Shown here piece by piece: positions 14,780 through 23,559 of a DNA stretch of 64,000 nt. Made by a program: the position numbers and the translations under genes. Source of the stretch: Acetobacter sp. (GTDB lineage Bacteria > Pseudomonadota > Alphaproteobacteria > Acetobacterales > Acetobacteraceae); NCBI RefSeq assembly GCF_022483985.1, contig NZ_JAKVME010000002.1:434001-498000 (forward strand), given 5' to 3'. Below the pieces are notes generated by a model that was not told the origin of the DNA, made no database searches, and saw only the letters and a program-made list of their open reading frames with translations. Position 1 is the first letter of the stretch. Each line of letters begins with the position of its first letter.

Positions 14780-15106
14780 TCAGTTCGGAAAGGCGGCGCT
14801 GTCTCCGCTCCAGCCGGAACCCTGATCATCGTGACCGGGAGCCGTGCTTGTTTCCTCAAGATCGGCGACGCGCTTTTCCAGAGCGGCGATGCGCTGCTCG
14901 GCTTCTTCTCCGGCCATGCGGGCGTTGGCGGCGAGTTCCTTGACGACTTCAAATTCTTCGCGGCGTACGACCTGTAGCTGGCCGAGGACTTCGTCAACGC
15001 GGGAACGGACCAGCGCGTTGATTTCTTCCTTCACGCCGGCAAAGGCAGAGATCGCGCCACCGGCAACACCGGCTAGGTCATCAAAAATACGCGGTCTGTC
15101 AGCCAT
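14780..15106 (-). CDS. ubiK: UbiK family accessory factor of ubiquinone biosynthesis
   Basis: A 108-residue BMFP-domain protein: an N-terminal amphipathic region, then a coiled coil from about residue 27 to 87 (VRREEFEVVKELAANARMA and IAALEKRVADLEE). In E. coli UbiK (YqiC) binds lipid and the Ubi metabolon and is needed for efficient aerobic ubiquinone synthesis. That role suits this quinone-dependent organism. Head of the minus-strand run to ybjN, proC and the TetR-like gene, divergent from hldD. Confidence 0.85.
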   Translation of the reverse strand: MADRPRIFDDLAGVAGGAISAFAGVKEEINALVRSRVDEVLGQLQVVRREEFEVVKELAANARMAGEEAEQRIAALEKRVADLEETSTAPGHDDQGSGWSGDSAAFPN

Positions 15107-15241
15107 TCCGGTGCTCCTCGGTGTGGCAGGGCTGTCCGAGCCAGCCCTGTTGTGAAGTTTTGCTTATAAGCGTTGAAAGAGGATTAATCCAACCCACGCC
15201 CCCTGTCCTCTGCGCATGCTCATCGTTATAAGACTGAATTC

Positions 15242-16225
15242 ATGATTATCGTCACCGGCGGCGCCGGATTCATCGGATCGTGTCTGGTCGCGTCGCTCTG
15301 CGCACGCGGGCTGGATGTCGTGGTTGTCGATCGTCTCCGGGATGGAGAAAAATGGCGCAACCTGAAACGTCATGTTCCTCTCCGTATCGTGGCCCCTGAC
15401 GATCTTGAGACGCTTCTGGACGACGACACCGTCACGGTGGAGGCCGTCTTCCATATGGGGGCGATCAGCACGACAACGGCGCGTGACGGAGATCTCGTCT
15501 GGCGCACCAACGTCTCTCTGTCCGAGCGGCTCTGGGCATGGTGCGCGCAGCAGGGTGTACGGTTTTTCTATGCGTCATCCGCCGCGACTTATGGCGCGGC
15601 GGATCAGCCCGCTCTGTTCGCCGATGATCCGGCCCTGCTCGCCACGCTCGCGCCGCTCAATCTTTACGGCTGGTCGAAGCAGGCGTTCGATCTGAACGTG
15701 ATGCGGTCTCTGGATCAGGGTGGCGCACGCCCTCCGCAATGGGCCGGTCTGAAATTCTTCAACGTCTACGGCCCGAACGAATATCACAAGGGCAACATGA
15801 TCTCCGTCGTGAAGGTGAAATACGACGAGGTCAGGCAGGGCCATCCGGCCCGGCTCTTCCGTTCGGATCGCGCCGACATTGCCGATGGTCAGCAGAAGCG
15901 TGACTTCATCTGGGTCGGCGACGTGGTGAAGGTCATGCTCTGGCTGTATGACAATCCGACCGTCAATGGCCTGTTCAATTGCGGCACGGGGGAGGCTCGG
16001 ACCTATCTCGATCTGGCCAACGCCGTCTGCGATGCGGCAGGCGTGAAGCGGGCTGTCGAGTATATCGGCATGCCGGACAGCCTGCGCGGGCAGTATCAGT
16101 CGTTCACGCAGGCGGATATGTCGCGACTGCGCGCCGCCGGTTACGCCGCCCCCTTCACCAGTCTTGAGGACGGCATTCACCAGTATGTCCGGGATCACCT
16201 CTCGAAGGCCGACCCTTACCTCTGA
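15242..16225 (+). CDS. hldD: ADP-L-glycero-D-manno-heptose 6-epimerase
   Basis: An extended short-chain dehydrogenase that inverts C6 of ADP-heptose, supplying the heptose for the LPS inner core. The 327-residue chain has the NADP Rossmann motif VTGGAGFIGS at the very N-terminus, a serine block SSAATYG, the catalytic YGWSK, and HldD-specific KFFNVYGPNEYHKG. The start ATG is the only one that leaves the Rossmann motif intact. Divergent from ubiK, and 58 bases upstream of lgt. Confidence 0.95.
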   Translation: MIIVTGGAGFIGSCLVASLCARGLDVVVVDRLRDGEKWRNLKRHVPLRIVAPDDLETLLDDDTVTVEAVFHMGAISTTTARDGDLVWRTNVSLSERLWAWCAQQGVRFFYASSAATYGAADQPALFADDPALLATLAPLNLYGWSKQAFDLNVMRSLDQGGARPPQWAGLKFFNVYGPNEYHKGNMISVVKVKYDEVRQGHPARLFRSDRADIADGQQKRDFIWVGDVVKVMLWLYDNPTVNGLFNCGTGEARTYLDLANAVCDAAGVKRAVEYIGMPDSLRGQYQSFTQADMSRLRAAGYAAPFTSLEDGIHQYVRDHLSKADPYL

Positions 16226-16283
16226 CACTTTACTCCATCACGTTGAGGGCCCGCGCAGGGCTGGATTTCAGGAAAATTCCCGT

Positions 16284-17123
16284 ATGCTGCCAGTGCTCAT
16301 GTTCCCGCAGTTCGACCCGGTGCTTGTCCATCTCGGGCCGCTGGCAATCCGCTGGTATGCGCTGGCCTATATCGCGGGCATCGTCATAGGCATCCAGCTT
16401 CTGAAAAGGCTGGTCACATGGGCGCCACGTGTTGCAACGCCTGAACTGGCCGATGATTTTCTCGTCTGGGTGACGCTGGGCGTCGTGCTGGGCGGGCGCA
16501 TGGGATATGTGCTGTTCTATCAGCCTTCGGCCTTTCTGGCGCATCCGGCACAGATTTTCGCCGTCTGGCAGGGAGGCATGTCCTTCCATGGCGGAACGAT
16601 CGGCGTCATTCTGGCGATGCTGCTGTTCTGCCGTCGCTACGGGCTGAAATTTCTGGCCTTCGCGGACCGCGTGACGACCATTGTCCCGATCGGACTTGGT
16701 TTCGGAAGAATGGCCAATTTCATCAATGGCGAACTCTGGGGGCGCTATGCCGATCCGAGCCTGCCGTGGGCGATGATCTTCCCCGGCACGGATGGTCATC
16801 CACGCCATCCGTCGCAGCTTTATGAGGCGCTGACTGAAGGGCTGCTTCTCTTTCTAATTCTGTTATTTGCGGCGCGCCAGCCGAAGCTGCGTGAACGTCC
16901 CGGTTTTCTGGCTGGTCTGTTTCTGGTGGGATATGGTTGCGCCCGCATTTTTTGTGAGTGTTTCCGTGAGCCTGATGCGTTTCTTGGCTATTTCTCCTTT
17001 GGCGTCACCATGGGGCAGATTCTGAGTATTCCGATGATTCTGGCCGGTGTGCTGCTTATGCTGCACGCATTCCGTGCGCCGATTTATGCGGGACGGAGTG
17101 TTGAGGAACAGGAAGGCGCGTGA
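16284..17123 (+). CDS. lgt: Prolipoprotein diacylglyceryl transferase
   Basis: An inner-membrane enzyme that attaches diacylglycerol from phosphatidylglycerol to the lipobox cysteine of prelipoproteins. The 279-residue chain has seven predicted helices, starts MLPVLMFPQFDPV, and shows the Lgt signature FGRMANFINGELWGR with the essential Arg and the HPSQLYEA block. The ATG at 16284 follows AGGA; an upstream in-frame start would add 40 unrelated residues. The next gene overlaps its stop (GTGA). A lipoprotein gene lies three genes downstream. Confidence 0.96.
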   Translation: MLPVLMFPQFDPVLVHLGPLAIRWYALAYIAGIVIGIQLLKRLVTWAPRVATPELADDFLVWVTLGVVLGGRMGYVLFYQPSAFLAHPAQIFAVWQGGMSFHGGTIGVILAMLLFCRRYGLKFLAFADRVTTIVPIGLGFGRMANFINGELWGRYADPSLPWAMIFPGTDGHPRHPSQLYEALTEGLLLFLILLFAARQPKLRERPGFLAGLFLVGYGCARIFCECFREPDAFLGYFSFGVTMGQILSIPMILAGVLLMLHAFRAPIYAGRSVEEQEGA

Positions 17124-18166
17124 GTGTGTCGGGTTCGCAGGGCGGGGAAAGACTGGATGCGTTCATGGGGCGCGCCAACGCTGCCTATTACGCCCGGCTC
17201 GACCCGTTCGCGGATTTTGTGACGGCTCCCGAGATTTCCCAAATTTTCGGCGAAGTGCTGGGAGCATGGTGCGCGGTTGTCATGCGCGGTCTACCGGTGG
17301 CGCCCGGTTCTTCCGTCCGTCTGGTGGAAGCGGGTCCGGGACGCGGCACCCTGATGGCGGATATGCTGCGGGTTCTTGCTCGCCTCGCACCCGACTGTCT
17401 GACTGGTCTGTCCGTGCACCTGATCGAGACTTCAACGCGTCTGAGGAAAGCGCAGGGGGAAGCGCTGGCGCAGTGTGGAGTGTCTGTCTGCTGGCATGAT
17501 GTCCTGTCAGATGTGCCGCCGGGTCCGATGGTTCTGGTCGCTAACGAATTTCTCGATGCTCTGCCCATTCGTCAGTTCGTCCGCACGGAGACAGGCTGGC
17601 AGGAGCGTTTTGTCCAGAACGGACAATGGAGCCTGCTGGAGTGCGCCGACGTGCCGCCGGAGGTGACCGGACGTGGCGAGGTTGCCGGAGATGTTGTCGA
17701 AATTTCGCCCGCTTCGGCTGGTTTTGTGCGGGATGTGGCGGAGAGACTGCGCAGGGAGCCGGGTGTGGCGCTGTTCATTGATTACGGTACGGCCACGTCC
17801 TGTGTGGGTGAGTCCCTGCAAGCGTTGCGGCAGGGGCGTCCGGTCTCGGCTCTGGTCGAGGCGGGCACGGCGGATGTGACGGCGCATGTCGATTTCGCGT
17901 CGATGGCGCGGGCCGCGCAGGAGGCGGGAGCGGTGTGTTATGGGCCGGACGGGCAGGGCGATCTGCTGCGGGCTCTCGGCGCCGTCCAGCGGGCGGAAGC
18001 CCTGTGCCGGAGTGCGCCGGAACAGGCCGGGGCACTCCGGTCCGGTCTGGACAGGCTGATCGGCCCGGACCGGATGGGGCGTCTGTTCAAGGCTCTGGCC
18101 ATAGCCTCGCCGGAGGTGGCGACTGTGCCGGGATTTTCAGAAAAAACAGCGGGAGAACAGCAATGA
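17120..18166 (+). CDS. MidA/NDUFAF7-family SAM-dependent methyltransferase
   Basis: A 348-residue class I methyltransferase of the MidA family; the human member NDUFAF7 methylates an arginine of complex I subunit NDUFS2. Signature parts are YYARLDPFADFVTAPEISQ near the N-terminus, the SAM site LVEAGPGRGTLMADML near residue 70, VLVANEFLDALPIRQF near 138 and ALFIDYG near 215. The GTG start overlaps the lgt stop, and its own stop overlaps the pgeF ATG (ATGA), so the run is tightly coupled. Its bacterial target is not established. Confidence 0.88.
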   Translation: MSVSGSQGGERLDAFMGRANAAYYARLDPFADFVTAPEISQIFGEVLGAWCAVVMRGLPVAPGSSVRLVEAGPGRGTLMADMLRVLARLAPDCLTGLSVHLIETSTRLRKAQGEALAQCGVSVCWHDVLSDVPPGPMVLVANEFLDALPIRQFVRTETGWQERFVQNGQWSLLECADVPPEVTGRGEVAGDVVEISPASAGFVRDVAERLRREPGVALFIDYGTATSCVGESLQALRQGRPVSALVEAGTADVTAHVDFASMARAAQEAGAVCYGPDGQGDLLRALGAVQRAEALCRSAPEQAGALRSGLDRLIGPDRMGRLFKALAIASPEVATVPGFSEKTAGEQQ

Positions 18167-18963
18167 GTGTCGGGCTTACGCCAGACTCGGTTGTGCAGAG
18201 TCCTTATCTGTCCTTTGTACGCCATGGATTTTTCACGCGTCTCGGAGGCGCTTCGGAAGGGCCGTATGCCAGCCTGAACTGTTCGACCCGGTCGGAAGAC
18301 GATCCTGCCGCCGTGACGGAAAACCGCTGTCGTGTCGCCGGTTTTTTCGGTCTGCCGAATGAATCGCTTCTGGGCGTGTCACAGGTGCATGGTGACGGCG
18401 TGATCACCGTCACCGAACCGTGGAAACCCGGTGAGGGCGGCAAGGCGGACGCGATGGTGACTTCCCGTTCCGATGTGGCGCTGGGGGTCATCACGGCGGA
18501 TTGCGGTCCGGTCCTGTTTGGTTCGAAAGATGGAACGGTTGTGGGCGCGGCTCATGCGGGCTGGCGTGGCGCTGTCGGCGGCGTGCTGGAGGCGACGGTC
18601 CGGGCAATGGGGGCGCTTGGCGCGTCGGCTGCGGAAATCGTGGCCGTCGTCGGTCCCTGCATTGCGCGGGTGAGTTATGAAGTCGGGGCTGACATGCGGG
18701 ATGCTGCGCTGGCAGCGGATACGCAGGCGCAAGCATTTTTTGTGACGGGCCAGCGGGAAGGTCATTTTCATTTTGATCTGGCCGGATATTGCATGGATCG
18801 CCTGCGTCGCGCCGGAGTGACATCCGTGGCGTCCGTGGGGCTGGATACGCTTGGAGACGAACGACGCTTTTTCAGTCATCGCCGTCGCACTCTGGCGGGC
18901 GGTGGTCCCATCGGGCACCAGATTTCGGTGATTGCGGCAGGAAGCGGGGTTGGGCCGGGTTGA
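18163..18963 (+). CDS. pgeF: Peptidoglycan editing factor / laccase-domain protein
   Basis: A 266-residue YfiH-family protein. The E. coli member PgeF prevents or removes wrong L-Ser incorporation in peptidoglycan precursors, and other members act on purine nucleosides. Metal-binding residues are visible in SQVHGD, TADCGPVL and AHAGWRGAVGG, giving the usual His-Cys-His site. The true start is ATG 18163, overlapping the upstream methyltransferase stop; a longer open frame upstream is a shadow. Its stop overlaps the next gene (TGATG). Confidence 0.93.
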   Translation: MSVGLTPDSVVQSPYLSFVRHGFFTRLGGASEGPYASLNCSTRSEDDPAAVTENRCRVAGFFGLPNESLLGVSQVHGDGVITVTEPWKPGEGGKADAMVTSRSDVALGVITADCGPVLFGSKDGTVVGAAHAGWRGAVGGVLEATVRAMGALGASAAEIVAVVGPCIARVSYEVGADMRDAALAADTQAQAFFVTGQREGHFHFDLAGYCMDRLRRAGVTSVASVGLDTLGDERRFFSHRRRTLAGGGPIGHQISVIAAGSGVGPG

Positions 18964-19892
18964 TGAAACGGATTTTTTCAAGGCTTCTTCCGCTTTCAGC
19001 GACCTGCCTGTTGACCGGCTGTCTCTCGGTGCCGCACCCCTTCGAGCATGATGGCAAAGCGCAGAAGGGCGGCATGGCGACGGCGCCGACATCCCGTCTC
19101 GATATTCCTCTACCGACCGACAGAAGCCTGAGTCCGGAGGGTGAAAAGCTCTGGGCGGCGCAGGTGACACAGGCGCTGCTCGATCAGTCGATCCCGGCGA
19201 TGGCTCAGCCTGTCCGGCCCGGCGACTGGTGGGTGAAGCTGCATACCGAGCAGCGGGGTGATGCCATCGTGCCGCTTTATTCGCTGATGACGCCGCAGGG
19301 TACTGTCCGTGCGACGCAGGAAGGGCCGGGTGTTCCGGCGGCTGTCTGGTCGGCGGGTGGTCCGGAAGTGTTGCGTGAGGCGGCACAACAGGGCGCGGGG
19401 CAGATTGTCAGTATTCTGACCGGTGTCATGGCTGAAAGCATGGAGGAAGATCCGAAAAGTCTGAAGCATCGGGGCGCGCGGATTTTCTTTCAGGGGGTGA
19501 CGGGCGCGCCGGGCGACGGCAACATTTCACTGGCGCGCGCTTTTGTCGTGTCGTTCAAGGAAATGAAGGATACGATACAGACGTCCCGCACCGATGCCGA
19601 CTTTACCGTGACGACAACGGTCAAGGTGACGGATGGCCCTGAGGGCACACGGGGGCATCCGCAGCAGAACATCCGCATCGACTGGCGTGTGACTGACAAG
19701 GATAACAAGGAAGTCGGGATTGCGACCCAGCTTCATGACATCCCGGCTCATTCGATGGACGGCATGTGGGGCGATGTCGCCATGGCGGCAGCGGAAGAGG
19801 CGGCGGGGGCGGTTGAGGAAATGATCACGCGCTATTCGAGCCGGGACGCCACACCGATACCGAAGCCGCAGGAACCCGCGAAAAAGAAATAG
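18963..19892 (+). CDS. Predicted lipoprotein of unknown function
   Basis: A 309-residue protein with a lipoprotein signal peptide: basic MKRIFSRLL, hydrophobic stretch, and lipobox LLTGC with the modified cysteine at about residue 20. The mature part contains PGDWWVKLHTEQRG, a segment with RIDWRVTDKDNKEVGIA, and a Lys-rich C-terminus. I do not recognise a domain. Its start overlaps pgeF, so it is probably co-translated with lgt, whose product would acylate it. It is likely periplasmic, anchored to the inner or outer membrane. Confidence 0.8.
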   Translation: MKRIFSRLLPLSATCLLTGCLSVPHPFEHDGKAQKGGMATAPTSRLDIPLPTDRSLSPEGEKLWAAQVTQALLDQSIPAMAQPVRPGDWWVKLHTEQRGDAIVPLYSLMTPQGTVRATQEGPGVPAAVWSAGGPEVLREAAQQGAGQIVSILTGVMAESMEEDPKSLKHRGARIFFQGVTGAPGDGNISLARAFVVSFKEMKDTIQTSRTDADFTVTTTVKVTDGPEGTRGHPQQNIRIDWRVTDKDNKEVGIATQLHDIPAHSMDGMWGDVAMAAAEEAAGAVEEMITRYSSRDATPIPKPQEPAKKK

Positions 19893-19936
19893 TTGCCTGC
19901 TCCAGCAGATATTCCAGCAAGGAAAGTGAAGAACGC

Positions 19937-20512
19937 ATGTCAGTCAGGATAGACCGGGTCGTCACGCGGGGCGGAGACAAGGGGCAGACGTCCCTTGGAG
20001 ACGGAACGCGGCTGAGCAAGGCTGATCTTCATGTCGAGGCGATCGGCGTGCTGGATGAGGCCAATGCCGCTGTGGGTGTGTTGCGGAGTCATGTCGTGGA
20101 CCCGGATCTGTCCGGAAAGCTGATGGCGGTCCAGAATCTGCTGTTTGATATGGGCGGTGATCTCTGTATGCCCGAGGGCAGCAAGCATGCGAAACGTCTG
20201 ACAGACAGCGTTATCGTGCCGCTTGAGGCCGAGATCGAAAGACTGCGTGTCCTTCAGGTGCCTCTGACCAGTTTTATCCTGCCGGGTGGATCGGTGTCTG
20301 CGGCCTGGGCGCATATTGCCCGTACAGCGGTGAGGAAAGCGGAGCGCGCGGTTGTGGCGCTGTCCGGGCAGACAACGATCAATCCTGTTCTTATGCCGTT
20401 ATTGAACAGGCTCTCAGATTACTTCTTTGTACTTGGACGACATCTTAATGATGACGGCAGGCAGGATGTGCTCTGGCAGCCCGGCGCCACCCTGTTTGCA
20501 GACACACACTGA
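19937..20512 (+). CDS. PduO-type corrinoid adenosyltransferase
   Basis: A 191-residue ATP:cob(I)alamin adenosyltransferase that makes adenosylcobalamin. PduO-type hallmarks are TRGGDKGQTSLGDGTR at the N-terminus (ATP binding), SFILPGGSVSAAWAH, ARTAVRKAERAVV and the C-terminal LLNRLSDYFFVLGRH. Length is normal. It starts 44 bases after the lipoprotein gene with AGGAAAG upstream, so it may be the last gene of the lgt operon or have its own promoter. Confidence 0.93.
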   Translation: MSVRIDRVVTRGGDKGQTSLGDGTRLSKADLHVEAIGVLDEANAAVGVLRSHVVDPDLSGKLMAVQNLLFDMGGDLCMPEGSKHAKRLTDSVIVPLEAEIERLRVLQVPLTSFILPGGSVSAAWAHIARTAVRKAERAVVALSGQTTINPVLMPLLNRLSDYFFVLGRHLNDDGRQDVLWQPGATLFADTH

Positions 20513-20808
20513 ATTTCATGTTTCTTGATAATTTGTATCAGTTGGTTGCTGCAATTCTTGCCGGATGACCATGTAAGCTTTCATGGCAAAAAGAATATCT
20601 GCGGGTTTCTTGTAGTAGTGAAAGCTTCGTGCTACCTGTCATCCCAATCTCGTAAAAGATGATTGTCGGCTCAGTTCTGTCCCGGCGAAATCCCACAGAT
20701 CATGGGCACTCAGAGTTATATCTGGCGATGCGTCACGTCGGCGGTCTCTGCTTCTGCAGGATCTGTTTCTGTGATGGCCGGAATGACTTGAAATTTGAAA
20801 GTATAGTA
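20513..20808. other. Intergenic region before the coiled-coil gene
   Basis: Nearly 300 bases with lower GC than the neighbours. TATAGT at 20802-20807 could be a -10 element, but no -35 sits at the right distance. The open frame that reads through from 20659 has poor protein character (many Cys, His and Arg) and I do not treat it as coding. Confidence 0.35.
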
Positions 20809-21483
20809 GTGGATAGTGGATTATTGAAAAGATCCTCTCAGGCTGACCTGCTGGAGGACAACCTTACGGATCATGACGCTGAAGAAGCAGCCCTGCGTGC
20901 GCTGAACCGCATGGGGTCACACAAGGCGAGCGCCCCGACGTCCGGTGGCAATGTGCCGCGCCAGAATGCGCCACGCCAGAACGATCAGCAGCTTCGTCTG
21001 TCGCCACGGGCCGGTCAGGATGCGGCGGGGCAGTTCCGCAAGCGCCGCTTTGTGCGTGATGGAGATGTGCAGGTAGAGCATAATCCGTTCTCACGGCCTG
21101 CTGCCCGCACCACGTCCGCGCAGTCCGGTGATAGCGAGACGAAGCTTGCCAATCGCGCTCTTGAGGCGGAAAGACGCGCCCGCAATGATGCCGAGCGTCA
21201 GGTGCAGGAACTTGAAACGCATCAGCGTTCGCTTGAGACCCGTCTTGGCCACGCGCAGGTTCTTGTGGCCGAGCTTAAGGAAAACCTTGCGACACGTGAG
21301 GCGGAACTGGCTGCGATGAGACTGGAACTGGCTGGCGAGCAGCTTGCCTTGCAGCAGGCTCGCGCTGACATCAAGGCGCTACGGCAGCAGACCCGTTCCG
21401 TTCCTCAGAAAAACGTCGCCAGTCCGCGCGATGTGGAAATGGATGAAGAAGGCCAGCAGCCTGTGAAGTGGTGGAAAGACTGA
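20809..21483 (+). CDS. Coiled-coil protein of unknown function
   Basis: About 224 residues with no ATG start in frame. GTG 20809 is chosen because the protein-like sequence (KRSSQADLLEDNLTDHDAEE) begins just after; TTG 20824 is equally possible. The first part is disordered and Gln/Arg/Pro-rich (NVPRQNAPRQND). Residues about 110-195 form a long coiled coil with heptad-like AERRARNDAERQVQELE. The chain ends with acidic residues and the aromatic tail PVKWWKD. I recognise no family. It overlaps the next gene, a small membrane protein, by 16 bases, suggesting the two act together. Confidence 0.7.
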   Translation: MDSGLLKRSSQADLLEDNLTDHDAEEAALRALNRMGSHKASAPTSGGNVPRQNAPRQNDQQLRLSPRAGQDAAGQFRKRRFVRDGDVQVEHNPFSRPAARTTSAQSGDSETKLANRALEAERRARNDAERQVQELETHQRSLETRLGHAQVLVAELKENLATREAELAAMRLELAGEQLALQQARADIKALRQQTRSVPQKNVASPRDVEMDEEGQQPVKWWKD

Positions 21484-21974
21484 CTGTTACTTCTTCGGTC
21501 TGTTCTTTGACTCACGGAAAAGAGCATCTGGGATTGCTGCGTGCGATCGTTGTGCTCTCCTGCGTCTGCCAGCTTGCGGCCCTGCTGGTGCCAAATCTGA
21601 TTTCAGGTTTTCTGGTTCTGCTACAGAGCGTCATGGAGGCGCTGTTTCTGCCCTTCCGCCTACTGTTTAATCTCGCCCTGTGGCTGACAACAGGGCGTCA
21701 GATCAGTGAGGCAGTGTCCAGTGTGGGACATGCCATTCCGCCACGCGATTTTTCCGATGTTTTCTATCATGATTATGCGCCGGCGGCTCTGCTGGTCGCT
21801 GGTCTGCTTCTGTTTGTTCTGGCGGTCGGTCAGCGGAAAAAATGGTTTCTCTGGCCGTGTTTTCTGATGCATGGGCTGGCGGGTTTTATGATCGGACTGC
21901 CGGAGGCCGTTCTTCTGTTTCCGTCTCTGATGGCAGAAATTGTCGCGTTCAGAAAGATGGATGTCGAGGGGTAA
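21468..21974 (+). CDS. Small integral membrane protein
   Basis: A 168-residue protein with about four membrane helices: LLRAIVVLSCVCQLAALLV, a second hydrophobic stretch LISGFLVLLQSVMEALF, LLVAGLLLFVLAVG and WPCFLMHGLAGFMIGLPE. No catalytic motif is visible. The GTG start lies inside the coiled-coil gene, a 16-base overlap that implies coupled translation. Unknown function; possibly the membrane anchor or partner of the coiled-coil protein. Confidence 0.72.
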   Translation: MVERLTVTSSVCSLTHGKEHLGLLRAIVVLSCVCQLAALLVPNLISGFLVLLQSVMEALFLPFRLLFNLALWLTTGRQISEAVSSVGHAIPPRDFSDVFYHDYAPAALLVAGLLLFVLAVGQRKKWFLWPCFLMHGLAGFMIGLPEAVLLFPSLMAEIVAFRKMDVEG

Positions 21975-22060
21975 GGGAAGTCAATTTCCTTTGTTTTTAG
22001 GCAGATTTTGCATGTTGCTCACCTGATCGGATACTGTTTCAGGACCGGCAACGTTTCGGA

Positions 22061-22279
22061 TTGACCTGTCCGCATCCGCAAGGGAAGCTACTTCATTGTC
22101 TTCACTCTGTTGATAGTAAATCAGTTTTCAAAAACGCCGTTTGGGGGCGCGTTCAGGAAATCTTTCCGCAAGAAGAAACACTTTATAAAATCGTTGGTAT
22201 AGACGGCTTGTCTCAAGGAATTCTTGTGATTGTCGAAATTCCACGTAATGGAAAGATATGTTCTGTAATACGAAATTGA
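22061..22279 (+). CDS. Possible small AT-rich ORF or gene remnant
   Basis: A 72-codon ORF with TTG start in an AT-rich gap. Its second half (LYKIVGIDGLSQGILVIVEI) reads like a real beta-rich protein, unlike the shadow frames elsewhere, but there is no ribosome site and codon use differs from neighbours. It may be a decayed gene end. I recognise no family. The rest of the 21975-22419 gap shows only a hairpin. Confidence 0.25.
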   Translation: MTCPHPQGKLLHCLHSVDSKSVFKNAVWGRVQEIFPQEETLYKIVGIDGLSQGILVIVEIPRNGKICSVIRN

Positions 22280-22372
22280 AAAATGATCTGATTTTATGAA
22301 GTGAATTTTCAGGAATTATGGTGTTATGGAATATTGTTTTCGGTTTTTTAGGAATGAATTTCCTGTGGCAAT

Positions 22373-22401
22373 CCTCCCGAAAATACAGAATTTTCGGGAG
22401 G
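22373..22401 (-). terminator. Hairpin after the DUF4142 lipoprotein gene
   Basis: A perfect 12-bp stem CCTCCCGAAAAT/ATTTTCGGGAGG with a 5-base loop lies 18 bases beyond the stop of the minus-strand gene. The T-tract is inside the stem rather than after it, so termination is likely but not certain. Confidence 0.55.
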
Positions 22402-22419
22402 CGGCGCACATGCTGGAGA

Positions 22420-22992
22420 TCAGTGCGTATGGGCGTGGCGCTTGCCGCGATAGACGCCCGGATGACCTTTATGACTCTTCAGGGCTTCTGCGGCTTCCAG
22501 ATGCGCCTGCGCTGTCTGCTGGAAATCGGTGGCAAAGCTCTTGAGATCGGCATCGGATGTAGCGGCTGCCTCATCGCCTGCCAGCTTCACGGCGCTCGTA
22601 TGTGACTGGATGGCGTTGGCAATGTAGCCCTTATCGAATTTCGCGCCTTTGACGCCGCCGAGATCTGTAATGATTTTCTGGTCGTCATCATTGGGTGATG
22701 TGGGCAGGGTAATGCCATGTGCCGACGCAATGCTGGCCAGACGGTCTTCGGCGCTTGTATGTTCGGAAATGGCATGCTGGGCGAAGCTCTTGACGCCGGA
22801 GGTGCCTGCGTTGGTCAGAGCGATCTTGCCAAGCGCCACTTCGGTCAGATTGGCTTCGGCGACCGTCTGCACGAAGGCTGTATCCGCTGCTGAAAGAGAC
22901 GGAGGCGCTGGTGGTGCCGGTGGCTGCGTTGCTGAGCATGCCGCCAGACCGCCGAGGGCTGCAACAGCAGTTATTTTTTTGAAGATATTCAT
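22420..22992 (-). CDS. DUF4142 family lipoprotein
   Basis: A 190-residue exported protein. The signal peptide MNIFKKITAVAALGGLAAC ends in a lipobox cysteine at residue 19, followed by a Pro-rich linker (TQPPAPPAPP). Residues about 38-165 are a four-helix, ferritin-like DUF4142 domain (FVQTVAEANLTEVALGKIAL, SFAQHAISEH). The C-terminus is His-rich. The family's function is unknown; members are often stress-related periplasmic proteins. It is divergent from the DUF423 gene across about 190 bases. Confidence 0.87.
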   Translation of the reverse strand: MNIFKKITAVAALGGLAACSATQPPAPPAPPSLSAADTAFVQTVAEANLTEVALGKIALTNAGTSGVKSFAQHAISEHTSAEDRLASIASAHGITLPTSPNDDDQKIITDLGGVKGAKFDKGYIANAIQSHTSAVKLAGDEAAATSDADLKSFATDFQQTAQAHLEAAEALKSHKGHPGVYRGKRHAHTH

Positions 22993-23181
22993 GAATCTAC
23001 TCTTTTATTGCGGGTTTCCCCGATGGTGGAACCAGGGCACGGAGGTTTGTTTCTTGCCGGTTTCTCTTCTCGCGGTTACCACGGCGTTTGTGACTTGGCC
23101 AATCATGGAAACGGTAGCGGGCCAGAAGCCGAACGCACGGCGTCCCGCACAGTTCATCAGAGTGTTCAGGAAAGGACTGAC

Positions 23182-23559
23182 ATGATTATAGCTCGTCTTT
23201 GGCGTGCGGCTGCCGCCTTTCTGGCGGCTGTTGCCGTGGCCATGGGAGCTGTCGCCGCCCATCTCCCGATTGAGCGGTTCGGGCTGCCGGAAGGACGGGA
23301 GATCGTTCGTGAGGCGGTGCAGATGCAGATGTGGCACGCGCTGGCGTTGCTGGCATTGGGGGTGGGACTACGCTCGCCTTCACGTTTGCAGGCGCTGGCT
23401 GGCTGCATGATGCTGCCCGGTCTCATGCTTTTCTGTGGCGCGCTCTATGTGACGGCCTTTTCTGGCCATCATCTTGGAAGCGTTGCGCCGACAGGAGGGT
23501 CTCTCCTGATCCTGTCGTGGATTGTGCTTGGTGTAGGATTTCTTGCCCGTCATGACTGA
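23182..23559 (+). CDS. DUF423 family small membrane protein
   Basis: A 125-residue protein with four membrane helices. Family features are MGAVAAHLPIERF, the middle MQMWHALALLALG and LMLFCGALYVTAFSG, with the final hydrophobic helix LLILSWIVLGVGFLA. The ATG at 23182 follows AGGAAAGG. It overlaps the next gene by 8 bases, so the two are probably translated together. Function of the family is not known. Confidence 0.9.
   Translation: MIIARLWRAAAAFLAAVAVAMGAVAAHLPIERFGLPEGREIVREAVQMQMWHALALLALGVGLRSPSRLQALAGCMMLPGLMLFCGALYVTAFSGHHLGSVAPTGGSLLILSWIVLGVGFLARHD

Noticed and set aside
20659..20808. N-terminal extension of the coiled-coil gene
   Set aside because: The 50 extra codons are rich in Cys, His and Arg and have no ribosome site; protein-like sequence begins near 20809-20824.
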